In this document: positions 11,741 through 23,359 of the stretch, in pieces
Layout of the letters: each line of letters begins with the position of its first letter
Numbering within the stretch: the stretch's first letter is position 1
Source: Blepharisma stoltei
Lineage: Eukaryota > Ciliophora > Heterotrichea > Heterotrichida > Blepharismidae
DNA length: 64,000 nt
Direction: 5' to 3'
Assembly (NCBI GenBank): GCA_914767885.1
Contig: CAJZBQ010000053.1
Coordinates: 496,001-560,000, forward strand
The notes under the pieces: model-generated
Databases searched by the model: none
Told to the model about the DNA's origin: nothing
Seen by the model: only the letters and a program-made list of their open reading frames with translations
Program-made: the position numbers and the translations under genes

Positions 11741-12042
11741 AGATTAAAATTGAGTTCAATGCATTTTGAAAATAAAAGATTTAGGATATCATTAATCTAA
11801 TTTTTATAAAAAATGATAAAATATCATTTTTTTATATTATGAAGATTTTAAGCTGGGAAAAAAATATAGTCTTCAATAATTGTTTTCTTGGGGTCTTTTA
11901 TTAGATATTAATTCAAATTATTTCTATTTATCTCTAATAACTCTTAAAATGTGAAAAATAAGCTTAATTCATCATATTTATTAGTAAACTGTCTCAATAC
12001 TTTTTGCCAAATATGGAAAATAGTTTCTTTTGATAAAAGACT

Positions 12043-12279
12043 TACTCCCCATCGATGAGCGACCAAAAATCTTAGTTCGCTCACGTAGGGGTTAATTTTT
12101 TGTTGAAAGCACATATATAAATTCTATAGTAAACTTTCATTTCAATATAAGCTGTTAAAAAATTAAACAAAATTTGCAAGAGATTTGATTATAACAATTA
12201 TCACTTTTATATCAAAATTTTTTTATAGAAAAATTTGAGGTATTGCCAATGGTTTTGCTTTTTACAGAAGGGGGAGTTA
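12043..12279 (-). mobile_element. A-family MITE relic
   Basis: TTACTCCCC plus a decayed tag hairpin at the left, CAATGGTTTTGC and GGGGGAGTTA at the right, with the family's internal words between. It is flanked by TA and lies in intergenic DNA. Confidence 0.6.
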
Positions 12280-12806
12280 GGCCCTTTTTATCACTTGCAC
12301 CAAAATTGATACTAATAACCGATAATAATTTTTTGAATATAGAGATTGGCTTATAATATAATTTACAGTATTTCTAAATTAATTTTACTATTTAGTGGTA
12401 AAAAAGAAGTCTGGATTCTGAATTTTTTTAAAGTATAATCAACTATTGAGTATCCAATTTAGAATAAATTTATTATTAGCTAAGCATTTTAAAGGCAGCC
12501 ATGAGTCTCGAACTTAGTAGTTTAATCACCTTTCTAAACTAAATTTATAAATATTAATGTTATTAGTCATTGTGTTAATGAATTGTAAAATAGCCAAATA
12601 AATATTAGCTTCTCCTTGGCTAGTGATCTTGTACTTAAGGACGATTAATTTTTTGGGAAATTGTACATTTTCAAATGATTTTGCGAACTAGTAAAGGTTT
12701 GGGATAAATAAATTATTTACTAACATTTGACTTATTCGGAATCATTAGCAGCTAACTTAATTTTTAAATTATTTTTAGGTATCTTCAAATTCTGAATAAT
12801 TTTTCA

Positions 12807-13217
12807 TAAATCTCCCCCATCCTTGATCGAACGATTGACTGTAAAAAATTCCTAAAAATTTGGAAAATTAACCCCATCCTTGATCGAACGATTTTCATAT
12901 CATGCAAATTTTTATATATATAAAAATATATATTTAAAATTTTAAACTCAATAAGGAACAAATTAAAATTATACAGTTTTAAAGGGGTAACCAATAAATT
13001 AAATATTAAAAATTGGCATTCTTACGAAATCAATTCAATTTTTTGCTGCAAAAATAATTATTAAATACTCTTAACCCTTTATTTAAAAGTATATAAAGAA
13101 ACAAAAAAACATATGTTTTTAATTTATATATAAAAATTTTTTTTCTCAAAAATATTTTTTAACCCCCATCCTTGATTGAACGATGGTGAGCCGCTCGATC
13201 AAGGATGGGGGAGGAGT
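12807..13217 (+). mobile_element. B-family MITE
   Basis: Tag CATCCTTGATCGAACG is present twice in direct orientation at the left (12817 and 12880), and as a hairpin at the right (13166-13207) ending GGGGGAGGAGTA. Core is AT-rich. TA on both sides. Confidence 0.8.
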
Positions 13218-13877
13218 AAGCAAATTTTTCATTTATAAATTTGTGACAGAAATCATTAGAATCATCTATTTTTTATCATGCTTTAGTACTTATCAATTAT
13301 TTGCCTTTAGAAAATAAAATTTATCGAAAATGGTGACAGTGAGATGTAAATTATTATGGAAATTTTATGAATAAAAAAAGAAATTTTGCAAGCTTTTAAA
13401 TTGTTTTTCACTTCATAAGTAGCTATAATGAGTATTAATAACTATTTAATGCCTTAAGCAAAGCAAAATGGTTTTAAAGGAAAGGCCTAGTCTTTTCACA
13501 TACTAAATACATTTTCTTCTCAAAATTAAATAATTAATTCAATCTTGTATATTCTTATCCAAAATCATTTATAATTCATGGCTAATTCCAAAGAGTTTAA
13601 ATTTGAATTATAATTTCACTATATATCACACAAATTTCGAAATGTTTTTTATGAACTTAAAATATTTCTATCATTATCTTAGTTTCCGATTTTCCAATTC
13701 AAAGCCCTTCATATTTTTCATTTTTTAATCATTTCTAATTCTTTTTATGCATATCCAAATCCTTCATTTTCAGCCTAATCCTATATTCCCTATCACATTA
13801 ACCCCACCAAAATTCCATTTTCCTTAATTCTATTATATAATCCAATCTAAATCAGTGTAAATTTAAGCGAAAAAATT

Positions 13878-15002
13878 ATGACAGAAGACCGCTCTCAAAA
13901 GAAAACTCAACTCGACAAATTTTTATCAAGCATAAGCGATAACTACAGCAGATACGAAACAGATGCCACCCTAGATAACTCCCAAATCCTCACAAATGAT
14001 AATACCCTTACAGAAAAATCAGGCTGACTTCTAAAGAAGTCTAATAATATTTTACGAGGCTACCAGCAACGTTATTTTGTATTAAAAGACAAAAGGCTGG
14101 TTTACTATAGAAAAGAGTCTGATCCTCAGCCAGCTGGGATTATTAATTTTAATCTCATAACAGTCGACGTGCAGGTCTATGACCCAGAAATGCCTAGAAA
14201 AGTGTATATTAAACCTTTAGGCTCAAAAAGGTGTTTTGTGCTTAAATCATATGATTGTAAAGAAATTATTGAATGGGCTCGAGCTTTGTATAGGCATATT
14301 ACATATTCTGATGGGAAAAAACTAGACATTACGACTGTGAGTATGCAGAGAGAATTTTGGAGATTTGATAGGGTTTCTGAGGAACAGTTTAGGTACCAAG
14401 CGTGCACAGGGGATTTGATATTGTTTAAAGGGAAAAGTGTTGCAGCGAAGCTGCAAAGAAGCGTTTTAAGGGGCAGATATGACCATGTAGCTTTATTATA
14501 ATGCCAGTAATTAAATAGGTAAAAAAATGTTTATTTATAAATAAAAATAAAATTAATCTAATGAATAATACTTTGCTACTCATCTGGGGATATAGCTATA
14601 TTAGAAGCTACTGAAGACAATGGCGTTTCTATTGTCCACTGGGACGATTTTCTACGATACGGCTGGTATAAGCTTTATAAAAGAATAGCATTCCGTAAGC
14701 TTACAATGGACAGATCCGAAGAAACCTTACTGAAACTCGAAAATTTTATAGAACACACCAAAGGAAAAAAATATAAAATTTCATATAAAAAAGTTTTTGG
14801 TATTGACCAACATAGACAGCCAGGTGATGAGGATAATTATTTTTGCTCTGAACTGATTGCTTCTGCTTATAAAGCATTAGGAATTTTAAATCAAAATATC
14901 GCTTCAAGTCGGTATTGGCCTGGAGATTTTGAAAGTAAAAATTCTATACCTTTAACAGATGCAGAACTCGGTGAAGAAATCATGATTGATTTTGAACTGT
15001 AA
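13878..15002 (+). CDS. PH domain fused to a papain-like (NlpC/P60-type) domain
   Basis: An ATG at 13878 opens a protein that reads TGA as Trp in SGW. The PH domain spans about residues 50-150 (SGWLLKKSNNILRGYQQRYF, then a final helix with EWARALYRH). After a linker comes GDLILFKG...YDHVALL and later YFCSELIASAYKALG, the pattern of permuted papain-like folds (YiiX/NlpC-P60-like; Cys and His candidates are visible in FCSEL and DHVAL). Such domains cleave amide or ester bonds; the PH domain suggests binding to membrane phosphoinositides. The exon is broken at about 14494-14568 by a 72-75 bp IES; removal gives DHVAL-LCYSSGDIA. Stop TAA at 15000-15002. Confidence 0.8.
14494..14568. other. short IES (72 or 75 bp)
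   Basis: AT-rich insert with TA at 14494/14497 and TA at 14566/14569. Excision keeps the frame for either spacing. Confidence 0.8.
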
Positions 15003-15208
15003 AATCTGCAAAATAATTCATAGGATTTTTTATAATAAATTAAATTTTATTTAAATATTATGGAAAATAGATAAATTCAGCGAAAAAGGCATATATGCTA
15101 TATTAGAGAAAATTTTAATTAATTAAAATAAATAATTTTATTATACAAAATAAGAAAAAAGGTATAAAATTAATTGAAGTAAATCAATTTTTGAAATAAT
15201 TTTTTATT

Positions 15209-18200
15209 ATGGAACGAAAACAATTTAATTTTCCCAGGCCGTTTCGATTTGGGAATGGAGATGAGCTACCTCCGCGGCAACAGTAAAAATAACGTAGGGA
15301 CGAAATAAGCATCAAGCCTATAAGCCGAGACAAAGAAGAAGAAGAGTTCGAAGATCCTCCTCCGCCAGCCCTTACCCCAGCTTTAAATCCTCGTGAAAAA
15401 TACAACAGGAACCCTCCAAAGTCTGCTTTTAAGCCTCCTTATCCTCCTTTAGCACCTGCCAATATAGAAGAGCTAGAAAACATTGACAAACTAATGGGAA
15501 TGGATTTGTAAGACATACATAAATATGGCGATGCGAATCAACCTCCCTCTTAACACCTGTAACCAGGCGGAGTCTGGGAGCCTTGTGGAAGGGAGAGCAG
15601 CGTTCGGTATGTGCATCCGACTGGTATTACTTGGTCTGGTGGAGCGCAATGCAGGACTGACAGATCGCAGGCTCACATTCAGGGCAAGGTTTTACCCTGA
15701 GGATAATAGAAATTGGAAGTTGGAAAGGGATAGCCCAGCAAGTTCGCTTAGCCAATAGGGCATTTTCCTAGTGCGATGCCCGGAGTTGCGCCCTGGGCTA
15801 CAAGTTTAATCTGGATAGCATCTACAGAAACTCATTCTTTGAACTTTTGGAAAAGGCAACCTATTTGACGTACTGCACGATCACTCAGCATATTAACCTC
15901 CCACTAACAAGTGTAAACCCTTGTTCGGAGGGAGCAACACAAGCTGTACGCTGTACAATCAGATTGGCAAGCAAGGGGGTGGTGCGAAGCAAGGGGTGAT
16001 CCGAAGCAAGATACGTAAAAAACCATTAGTGGGCTAGCCGAGAGCTTCTCTATAATAATCTAATGAAATGGAATGGACTTGGAAGACCTTTTACTTCAAG
16101 ACTCAGCACCTAAACCTACTGCCCCGCCCCCTAAGCCTGAAAGCTACGCCCTCCCAGCTACTTTTATTGAGAGGGACGAAAACCAAGAAAGAGAAGCCGC
16201 TATAAAAATGCAAGTCTTGGTCGATAAATGTAAAGAATTTAAAGAAAAAATTAAAGAATTAAGGGACAAAAATTTAGAAATGGCTAAAGGAAATTATGAA
16301 AAAGGCCAAGAATTGGAACATTTAAAGCTAGAAAAACTTCAGCTGGAAGAAGAATTGAAATCCTTACTCCCCCTCCTCCGTGAGAGAACAAAACCATTAG
16401 AAAAATTCCTTTTTTTTGCCCAAAAACCCACCCTCCGTAAGCAATTTTTAATAGAAAATTTTTCATGAAAAAGGATTGATATATAAGTGATAGTTAGGAT
16501 AATAAAATCTCGAGCTAATTCTGTTTAATTTTAAACAAATTGCGTTTTAAAACATAAATTTTAAATTAAATAAATATTTGCATTCCAATTTTTGTGAAGT
16601 GGTATTTTTTAAATTTCAACAAAAAAACATTTACTATGAAATTTATATAGATTTTTTTAAAAAAAATTAACCTCGTCCATGAACGAACAAAATTTATTTG
16701 TCCTATGGAGGGGGATTAGGGCTTTTGGATAAAAGAGGATACCAAGGAGGAGGGCTTGCAATTATCAGCAGAAAAGCTTTAGATGACGACGAAAATAAGC
16801 GAAAACTTGATATGAAAAGAGAGTTAATGATGGGGATTGCCTTAGTTGAAGGCGATTTTGCAGATTTTTTGGGAAAACAGGAAAGTGAAAAAAATTGCTG
16901 TGATAAATTTACAGACCAGATAAAGTCATGCTTTTATAAAGTAGTTGTTTTGAAAGGAGAAATGAAGAGGATTGAAGCCAGGTATGATAAAAGTATAAGC
17001 GCGTATTTTTCTTTTTACAAATTTTTGGTTAACTCCAGCATTTTTATTCTAGCAATTTTTATGTATTTGCTGATATCACATATTTTGTATTATAATGGCA
17101 ATTTTTTAGGAACCTGCGGAGGTGGGCCTTGCTTTTTGTTATATTCCGCATTTCCGACTTCTGAAGACATATCATATTGCCTTTCTTTTATATGTTTAAT
17201 TGCTGCTACAGTTTGCGCATCTATTTTTAAATGGGTGAGAACTGATTACATTAGAAAAAAGCAAGAAATTTTTGGAGGCAAAGATATTAAGCTAAAAAGA
17301 TTCGCTGCAATTGTATTTAATAACTGGTCATGGAATATTGACACTGAGACAGACTCATATGACCAATCACAAAATATTAGCAATCAGCTGACAACTGCGC
17401 TGAAAGATGAAGCAAAGCTAAAAGAAGCTGCAAATAGGTCAGCTGCCCAAAAAACAGCATTGACTATAAGAAGGATCATAGGAAGCTCGATATATATTTT
17501 GATATTAATCGTGGGATGGGTACTCATTATCCTTATTTTAGTGTATGAAAAAGACTTTGTCAACAGCATTGCACCTACTGGTACTTGGTCACTTGTTGTC
17601 GGATTTATCCCAAAACTAGGAATTTCTCTTGCTAATGTTAATGCTATAAGCTGAATATTTAAAGTCTCTACTTCCAGATGCGTGCTGGCACAAGCTAATA
17701 GGGTGGACTTCCACCTCTGGTACCTCTGAGCCCAGACACAAACCCCTAGTTTCTTGGTAGTCCTATTTGTGTCTGCAGACTTGCCGGGTAAAACCATGTC
17801 CAACTTAATCCTTTCGACCTTCTAAGGCCAACTGTACCTACCCTGGCCGGTGTCGTCATTTTATAGGACCCTTTTTAATCAGAGGGACCGCTATGTATGC
17901 GAATCTAACTTGCCTCACCTTTTTTTAGGTTATCCATGAGAAAAAACTCAACCACTTCCGTGGTTCGGGGCAATCCTTCAAGAGCAGCTTGAGCAGGGAA
18001 ATCACCCCTGCCCCATTTCGGGCACAAAATTAACTCCCCAAGGATCAGGTCACAAATCAGCGGATCTGTGCTTGCGCCTATCGCTTATAGGCTCCTGATA
18101 TTTCTGGGCCGTATCATTCCTCCTGAAAATCAAGCCCTGATATGCATGGTTACCGTCACATGAGAGGGCGGGTCGACATCATCCGCCATTTTATGTATAT

Positions 18201-19896
18201 AGAATTTCTCTTATAAATGCTGCTTTTCCTAATCTAACCATAAAAATCACTACACTAGAAAATTGGGACTCTCCTTCATATATCGTAAAGCTGCAAATTA
18301 TCAGAATTTATATAGCGAAAATCTTAAACGTCGTCGTATTCGCAGGCTTAAATCTTGCTTTAGCAACAGATGCTGTCCTTTTAGATATCGGCGAACAAAT
18401 TGAATACGAAACCAATTATAATTGCCGAGAAGACCAAGCTGGTATTAATTTATTACTACTAGTAATATCAGAAGCGGTTATGTCTAAGGTCATTCCTCTT
18501 GTGTTTATTTTATTCAATTTTATTTTATCAAAAATCAGAAAAGTCTCCTCATGGAAAAAACAAATTAAAGTGTCTCAGCAGTTAATTAATTGCATTTATT
18601 TCCAAGCTTTAGTATGGGTGACATTGCCATATTTTCCATATGTGGCTGTTTTGACGCCTGTGCTGATGTTTATTGATTTCAAATTCCAGCATTGGAAATT
18701 AAATAAATTACAAATTATGCTTTTTAAATTAAATGCGAAGAAAATAAAAAAATTAAAAAAAATAAAATATTCAATAAAAAAAGAATAAGCCTTTACAGCA
18801 AACTCAAGCAAGTGACTTGGTCATTTTTATTATAAGAGTTTATAATATTACGCTGCTAGGGGCTATAGCTTATATAACCTTTTTCCTTACTGCCGATCTG
18901 CCCCACAAGTCTTATAATAATGGATCAGATTTATGTGGGCCTTTTGAAAGCCATGTATCATAATTAAAATATGGCGTCTTCGTCTGGGCATGGCCCTCCC
19001 GGCCATGCAGCCTCGACACATATTTTAATTATATCCGGCAAGGTTTTACCAATCTAGAAATGGACAGCAATGCTAGGTAAGCAATTCTGGTAATGTACAG
19101 AGCCTAGCCCTCAGTCCAATTTCAAGGTTGGGTTTTACCTCGAGGGAAAGGAGGGTTTGGATTTGGAAAGGGCAAGCCCAGCTAACTCTACAGGTAATAC
19201 CCAGAGCAATCGGGCAACTGCCTAGCGTGAAACCGGGCGTTACGTCCCGGGATCCAGACTTTTCCTTTTTGCCCAAAGGTTGAACAGAAATTCCATTTTT
19301 TTGGAATTTTTGATTGGCCAACCTCGTGACTCATGCAGCAGCCGCAGAAGTCTATAGTCCGCCCACTCAAAACTGGACCCGAAAGGGAAGGAGGAGACGT
19401 ACGAAGCAGAACCCCACACTTCAGAAGTGCCATGGCGTCAGGCGCTGAAGGAGAAGAAAGACTGTGTCAGAGCTGAAACTCGCCCAGCAAATCATTGTCC
19501 CAATTCAATCAAGGCAAAGCTGAAGACGGCGCAAAGCGGATGAACCACCCGTATGGGTAGGTCCTTGGTGACTGCGTAACCAATAAGGCAGACGCCACCC
19601 TGTAAGTTTAAGTTTAAGAAAGTCATGTATCAGCAACTACATCTATTATAAATGCAATGACTGATAGAGTGGTACTAAAACAGCTGTGGCTGTATGCGCT
19701 TGGATACGCCCCAGTTTTCTGGGGACTTGTGGTGATTGCTATTGCTAAAATATTTTTCTTAAAAAATCACCTCAATGTCATGGTCCAGTATCAAGATGAC
19801 AGAGAAATGGAGCTTACACATCAAATTATTGATCTGCAGCGGGCAAATGCAACACTAAAGAAGAAAGAAAAATTGAACAAAGAAATGATTAATTAA
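15209..19896 (+). CDS. transmembrane channel-like (TMC) protein, heavily interrupted
   Basis: Multi-pass membrane protein assembled from ATG 15209 to TAA 19896. N-terminus proline-rich, then a coiled coil (residues about 105-160), then hydrophobic segments: FKFLVNSSIFILAIFMYLL-type helix, a large loop, GSSIYILILIVGWVLIILIL, the Cys-containing stretch NCREDQAGINLLLLVISEA, VWVTLPYFPYVAVLTPVLMF, a later pair including LLGAIAYITFF, then CGPFESHVSATTSI and a last helix with GYAPVFWGLVVIAI. The order and the CGPF and N-C-x-E motifs fit the TMC family (mechanotransduction-channel relatives); assignment by pattern. It contains one 15-nt intron (15283-15297) and five eliminable inserts: 15497-16069, 16365-16716, 17639-18211, 18725-18785 and 18946-19617. 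Removal of each keeps one frame. Probably a ciliary or plasma-membrane channel. Confidence 0.75.
15283..15297 (+). other. 15-nt intron
   Basis: GTAAAAATAACGTAG. Its removal joins RQQ to DEISIKPISRDKEEE in frame and avoids in-frame TAA and TAG. Confidence 0.9.
15497..16069 (+). mobile_element. D-family SINE-like element (IES) in TMC gene
   Basis: Flanked by GGAATGGATTTG (15497) and GGAATGGACTTG (16070), an imperfect 12-bp target-site duplication. Deleting one copy plus the insert (573 bp) gives LMGMDLEDLLLQ. The body contains CAACCTCCCT, TGGAAGGGAGAGCAG, GCGATGCCCGGAGTTGCG, and ends CTATAATAATC. No conserved reading frame. Confidence 0.85.
16365..16716 (+). mobile_element. A-family MITE acting as IES
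   Basis: Left TTACTCCCCCTCCTCCGTGAG with a second tag 60 bp in; right decayed hairpin ending GGGGGATTA. TA at 16365 and 16717 define 352 bp; removal gives ELKSLGLLDKRG. Confidence 0.85.
17639..18211 (+). mobile_element. E-family SINE-like element (IES) in TMC gene
   Basis: Begins near TTTAAAGTCTCTACTTCC and ends CATCATCCGCCATTTTATGT, matching the RPA1 copy. It is flanked by AATGCT direct repeats (17640, 18216) and by TAs; either pair keeps frame and gives ...LANVNAAFPNLT or ...ANVINAAFPNLT. Confidence 0.8.
18725..18785. other. short IES (61 bp)
   Basis: Adenine-rich segment between TA at 18725 and TA at 18786. Without excision the frame ends at TAA 18786; with it, IMLF joins KPLQQTQASDLV and the next membrane helix. 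Confidence 0.75.
18946..19617 (+). mobile_element. D-family SINE-like element (IES) in TMC gene
   Basis: Flanked by GAAAGCCATGTATCA (18946-18960) and GAAAGTCATGTATCA (19618-19632), a 15-bp duplication with one mismatch. Removal gives CGPFESHVSATTSI. The body shares the GGCAAGGTTTTACC and GGAAAGGGCAAGCCCAGC blocks with other D copies; the 3' end here is a GTTTAA repeat. A hairpin with GGCATGGCC lies near the 5' end. Confidence 0.85.
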
Positions 19897-19934
19897 ATTG
19901 AAATGATTAATTAAATTAATATAAAAATACCATA

Positions 19935-22900
19935 ATGTGGTGGATTCTTGCTTTATTTGTCACTGTGAGTGGTATTTATGAAGACCAAGTAGGGGAATAT
20001 GACTGAAGCTTGTCACATATAGGAAAAGTCAGCTATTTTGCACCAGCAAGCTCAGGCCGATATATTGTTGCGACAGAAAGAGGGATAATTGCAGGTCTAC
20101 GTAGCAATGGCAAAGCTGAATGGCGAAAAATCGTCTCAAAATTGGATAATCCTGTATTAATCACCTCCAGCTCTAATTTTATTGCTACTTTTTCAGATAA
20201 TCAGGTCAGTGTATTCACACCTCATGATGGGACTCTTCAATGGACTAAAGGGATTCATGATGTTCTAGATATAAAAATAGTGGCTTTATCTATGAAGGAA
20301 TATTTATGCTTACAAAAATCACAGGAAATTGAAGTTTTAGAGCTTTCGACTGGAGAAAGCAGCAGAGTTTTTAGCTTGGGAAATGTTGTGAAAATTATTG
20401 GGGCAAATGATGGAGAAATTGAAGTGCAAGCCAAAGAAGAAATTTTGACTATTTGGACAATTAATATAAAAACTGGAAAAACTGAAAAAGTTAGTGGCAG
20501 CTTAAAAGGAAAACAATTTTGCTTAAAAAATGCCTGTGTTTCCCAAGACAAAGATAAAGTAGAAATTTATGAAAAAGGAAAATTTTTCGTAAAGGAGTGG
20601 AAAGGGAAAAATATTGAAAAAACTATTAATAATTCCAATTACGCATTAACTGAAGATCATGAGGTCTACGAAATTAAAGAAAATTACAGAAAAATCGTGG
20701 CAGCAGGCCCTGGAATATTTTCTGCTGGAGAAGACGAGCTCTTTTGGATCTCCCCAAGCTCCACTGAATTTATCCTAATTATCTACAGCATAAACGAAGG
20801 AACCTCAAAACAAGCCAAAGTGATTTACAAAGAAAAACTCCCTCAAATTGAGCATTTCTGGGGATTTCTAACCCAAAAAGGAGAATTCGTCGGATTTTTG
20901 ACTTTATCAGACTTCAGCTTCACCTGCTTCACAAGCACCGAAATAAAATGGGTCAGAGAAGAAGGCCTTGGCCACCTAAAACACGTATATTTCGCTGAGC
21001 TTCCTAACAAAGCTCTTCACCACTCCAATGACTACGTTTCCGCCATAAAGCAAGACAATTCTTGGGTAAAATCTCCATTCAATTTCTTACTCAGACTAAA
21101 AATCCAGTTACAGTCCTTCTCCTTATGGCTTGAAGGGAAATCCAAAATTGATGAAGAAAAAGAGCTGATTCAAGACGTCTTTGGTATCAATAAATTAATC
21201 CTAGGGGTGAGTGCTTCAAACTATATTTTTGCTTTACAATCACTGTATAAAAACACAGTCTGGAAAAAATCATTTATCGAGTATGGGGAATTTTACCAAT
21301 TAGTCCAAACTGGCATAGAAGAAATCCTATTGATCTTTAAAGAAAATACAAATATTAAGCTTGTATGGATACTTTCCACATCTGGAGAGACTATTAAGAC
21401 TGAAACTATTAAGGATTTTGATTTATTAGAAGCTATTATTTTAGACAAAACTGAAAAACCTGGGGTGCTATTGGTCAGCAATTCTTTAAAGGTGAAAAAT
21501 GTCACAAAAGATGTGAAAGCAGAAAATATTTATTTTTATAAAATAGATCCTAACTCTTCTCAATAAAAAATCTATTCTACTTTAATTTTTACTTTAAAAA
21601 AATAATAAATTGAGCAAAATACTATGAACTAATTCTAAAAATTAATTGATTCAGTATTAAAACTGTTTAAATTATATTCTAATTGAACTTTCTCCATTAA
21701 ATGAGGTCTAAAACTAATTTCATAAAAATTAGTGTTTTCACTTATAATGTTTTTGGGATAAAAAAATATAAATTGTGTACAATACTTTGAATTTTAATTT
21801 ATTTTTATGAAGAATTAATTCAAAAAATTAATTGATTAGTGTTAAAACTGTTTAAATAGCACTATTTTCATTAAATTATGTCAAAACTAATTTATTAAAA
21901 TTAGTATTTTCACTGATAAATTTTTTCTTTTAAAAAATAAATTTTGTTCCAATTAAAGGGGTTTAAAGTACCAAAAATAAAAATTTTACCTATATTTTCT
22001 TCCAATTTAAAGGTGGGGAGTAAAGAAAACACTATATTTGGATATAAAATTATAGGTGAAAATTCTCACCTTGTCTGGTCTATGGCATTATCTGCCCAAG
22101 AAGAAATCAAAGCTTTTGCTACTGAAAAAGAGTCAAAAATCCACCAGCCAGCCATTGCTACCGGCACATCTAGGCTGATCTACAAGCATGATGATGCCAA
22201 TATGTTCGCCTTAGCTACCATAAAATCATCAGACCTCTACATATACGTCATTAACGGTGTTTCTGGCAGCATCCTCGCAAAACTTCGTCAGGAAGGCGTA
22301 TCAGGTTCCGTCAATTTAGTTTTGCACGAAAATAAGCTTATCGGCCACTATTGGAATTCTAAATATTCCCGCTATGAAATGATAGCTGGGGAATTCTTTG
22401 ACAGCCAAGTCGACACCTCAGCCACTCATGTCCTAGCTTCTTATTATGAAGGGACTTTTGAGGACAAATATTCTTCTTTTGACTTGGCAAACCCCATTAT
22501 TTTTACCCAAACCTATGCATTTCCAGGCGGAATTAAAGATATGAAGGTAACTAGGACTTTGCAAGGCATAACAACCCCTGACTTGGTCATGATTTTAAAC
22601 ACAAACCAGGTTTATACGCTTAATTTGAAATGGCTCAGTGCAAGGAGAAAACAAGAAGAAGATAAGACAGAGGGGATTTTTGACCAGCCAAATTTGCCGA
22701 TTTATAAGCCAAATTTACCATTGGTGCAGCATAATATTTTGACTTATTATATGAATTTAGATGGCCTGGAGCAGCTAGAAATTACTTGGACTTTATTGGA
22801 GTCGACATCACTGGCGGTTGCGTATGGGCTGGACTTCTTTGTGGTGAGGGTGATGCCTGAGAAGTCTTTTGATATTTTGACGAGGGAGTTTAGCAGGTCA

Positions 22901-22996
22901 ACGATTGTTATGACTATTCTGGGGCTGATTTTGTTGAATGTGGTGGTTGAGAGGTATTTTTCTTACAAAACGCAAAGAAATAACTTTAAGCAATAG
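19935..22996 (+). CDS. EMC1: ER membrane protein complex subunit 1 (EMC1)
   Basis: The largest EMC subunit, a type I ER membrane protein with lumenal beta-propellers; the complex inserts membrane proteins and assists their biogenesis. ATG 19935 gives a signal peptide (MWWILALFVTVSG) followed directly by the family's conserved start YEDQVGEYDW...GKVSYFAP, with the Trp from TGA. PQQ-like propeller repeats follow (IVATERGIIAGLRSNGKAEW), and near the end a hydrophobic anchor (IVMTILGLILLNVVV) and basic tail. The exon is interrupted by a 470-bp C-family IES (21551-22020); excision gives YKIDP-KENTIFGYKIIGE. Length after excision about 863 residues, slightly shorter than the animal protein. It starts only 38 bp after the TMC stop. 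Confidence 0.93.
21551..22020 (-). mobile_element. C-family MITE (IES, 470 bp) in EMC1
   Basis: TAACTCTTCTC at the left; two complementary tag copies (TTTTGTTCCAATTAAAGG and CTTCCAATTTAAAGG) then GGGGAGTA at the right. The left tag hairpin has decayed. TA at 21551 and 22021. Confidence 0.85.
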
Positions 22997-23359
22997 ATAA
23001 TAGTATAGGTTTTAAAAGATTTCTGCAATAAAAATGGAAAATTGTATGGAGCGCTGAAAGGATGGATACCAAAATTAGATAAAAGTTTTCTGCAAATGTA
23101 CAAGGCCAGTTAGCTATTCATGTGCTAAACACTTGATCGATGAAGGAGGGGTAAAATTCTTATATCTATTCAATTAAAGCATTTATTAACGAATAATTAG
23201 GTGAAGTTAAAAAATAGAGGTAAAACTTCAATTCTAATCCTAATGGATAAACTTATTTTTGATTGAGGATTTAGTTTATGAAGAAATAGACTAGCCCTGA
23301 TGCTATAAAAAATATATTGCGATATAATAACATTTGCAAATTAATGTTTTGAAAAAATA
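22997..23359. other. intergenic between convergent genes
   Basis: AT-rich; no gene or repeat recognised. Confidence 0.5.

Larger units (their letters stand above)
10561..13877. other. long gene-poor region with element relics
   Basis: 3.3 kb without a supportable gene. It holds a degraded SINE-like relic (about 11440-11740), an A-family MITE relic (12043-12279) and a B-family MITE (12807-13217); the remainder is AT-rich with no recognised structure. Confidence 0.55.

Noticed and set aside
15525-15758. Open frames on both strands between two TMC exons
   Set aside because: They fall in a D-family element; other copies have stops at matching positions.
17384-17803. A 139-codon minus-strand frame across the TMC gene and the E-family element
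   Set aside because: Shadow of the TMC exon; no conserved motif and it runs into element sequence.
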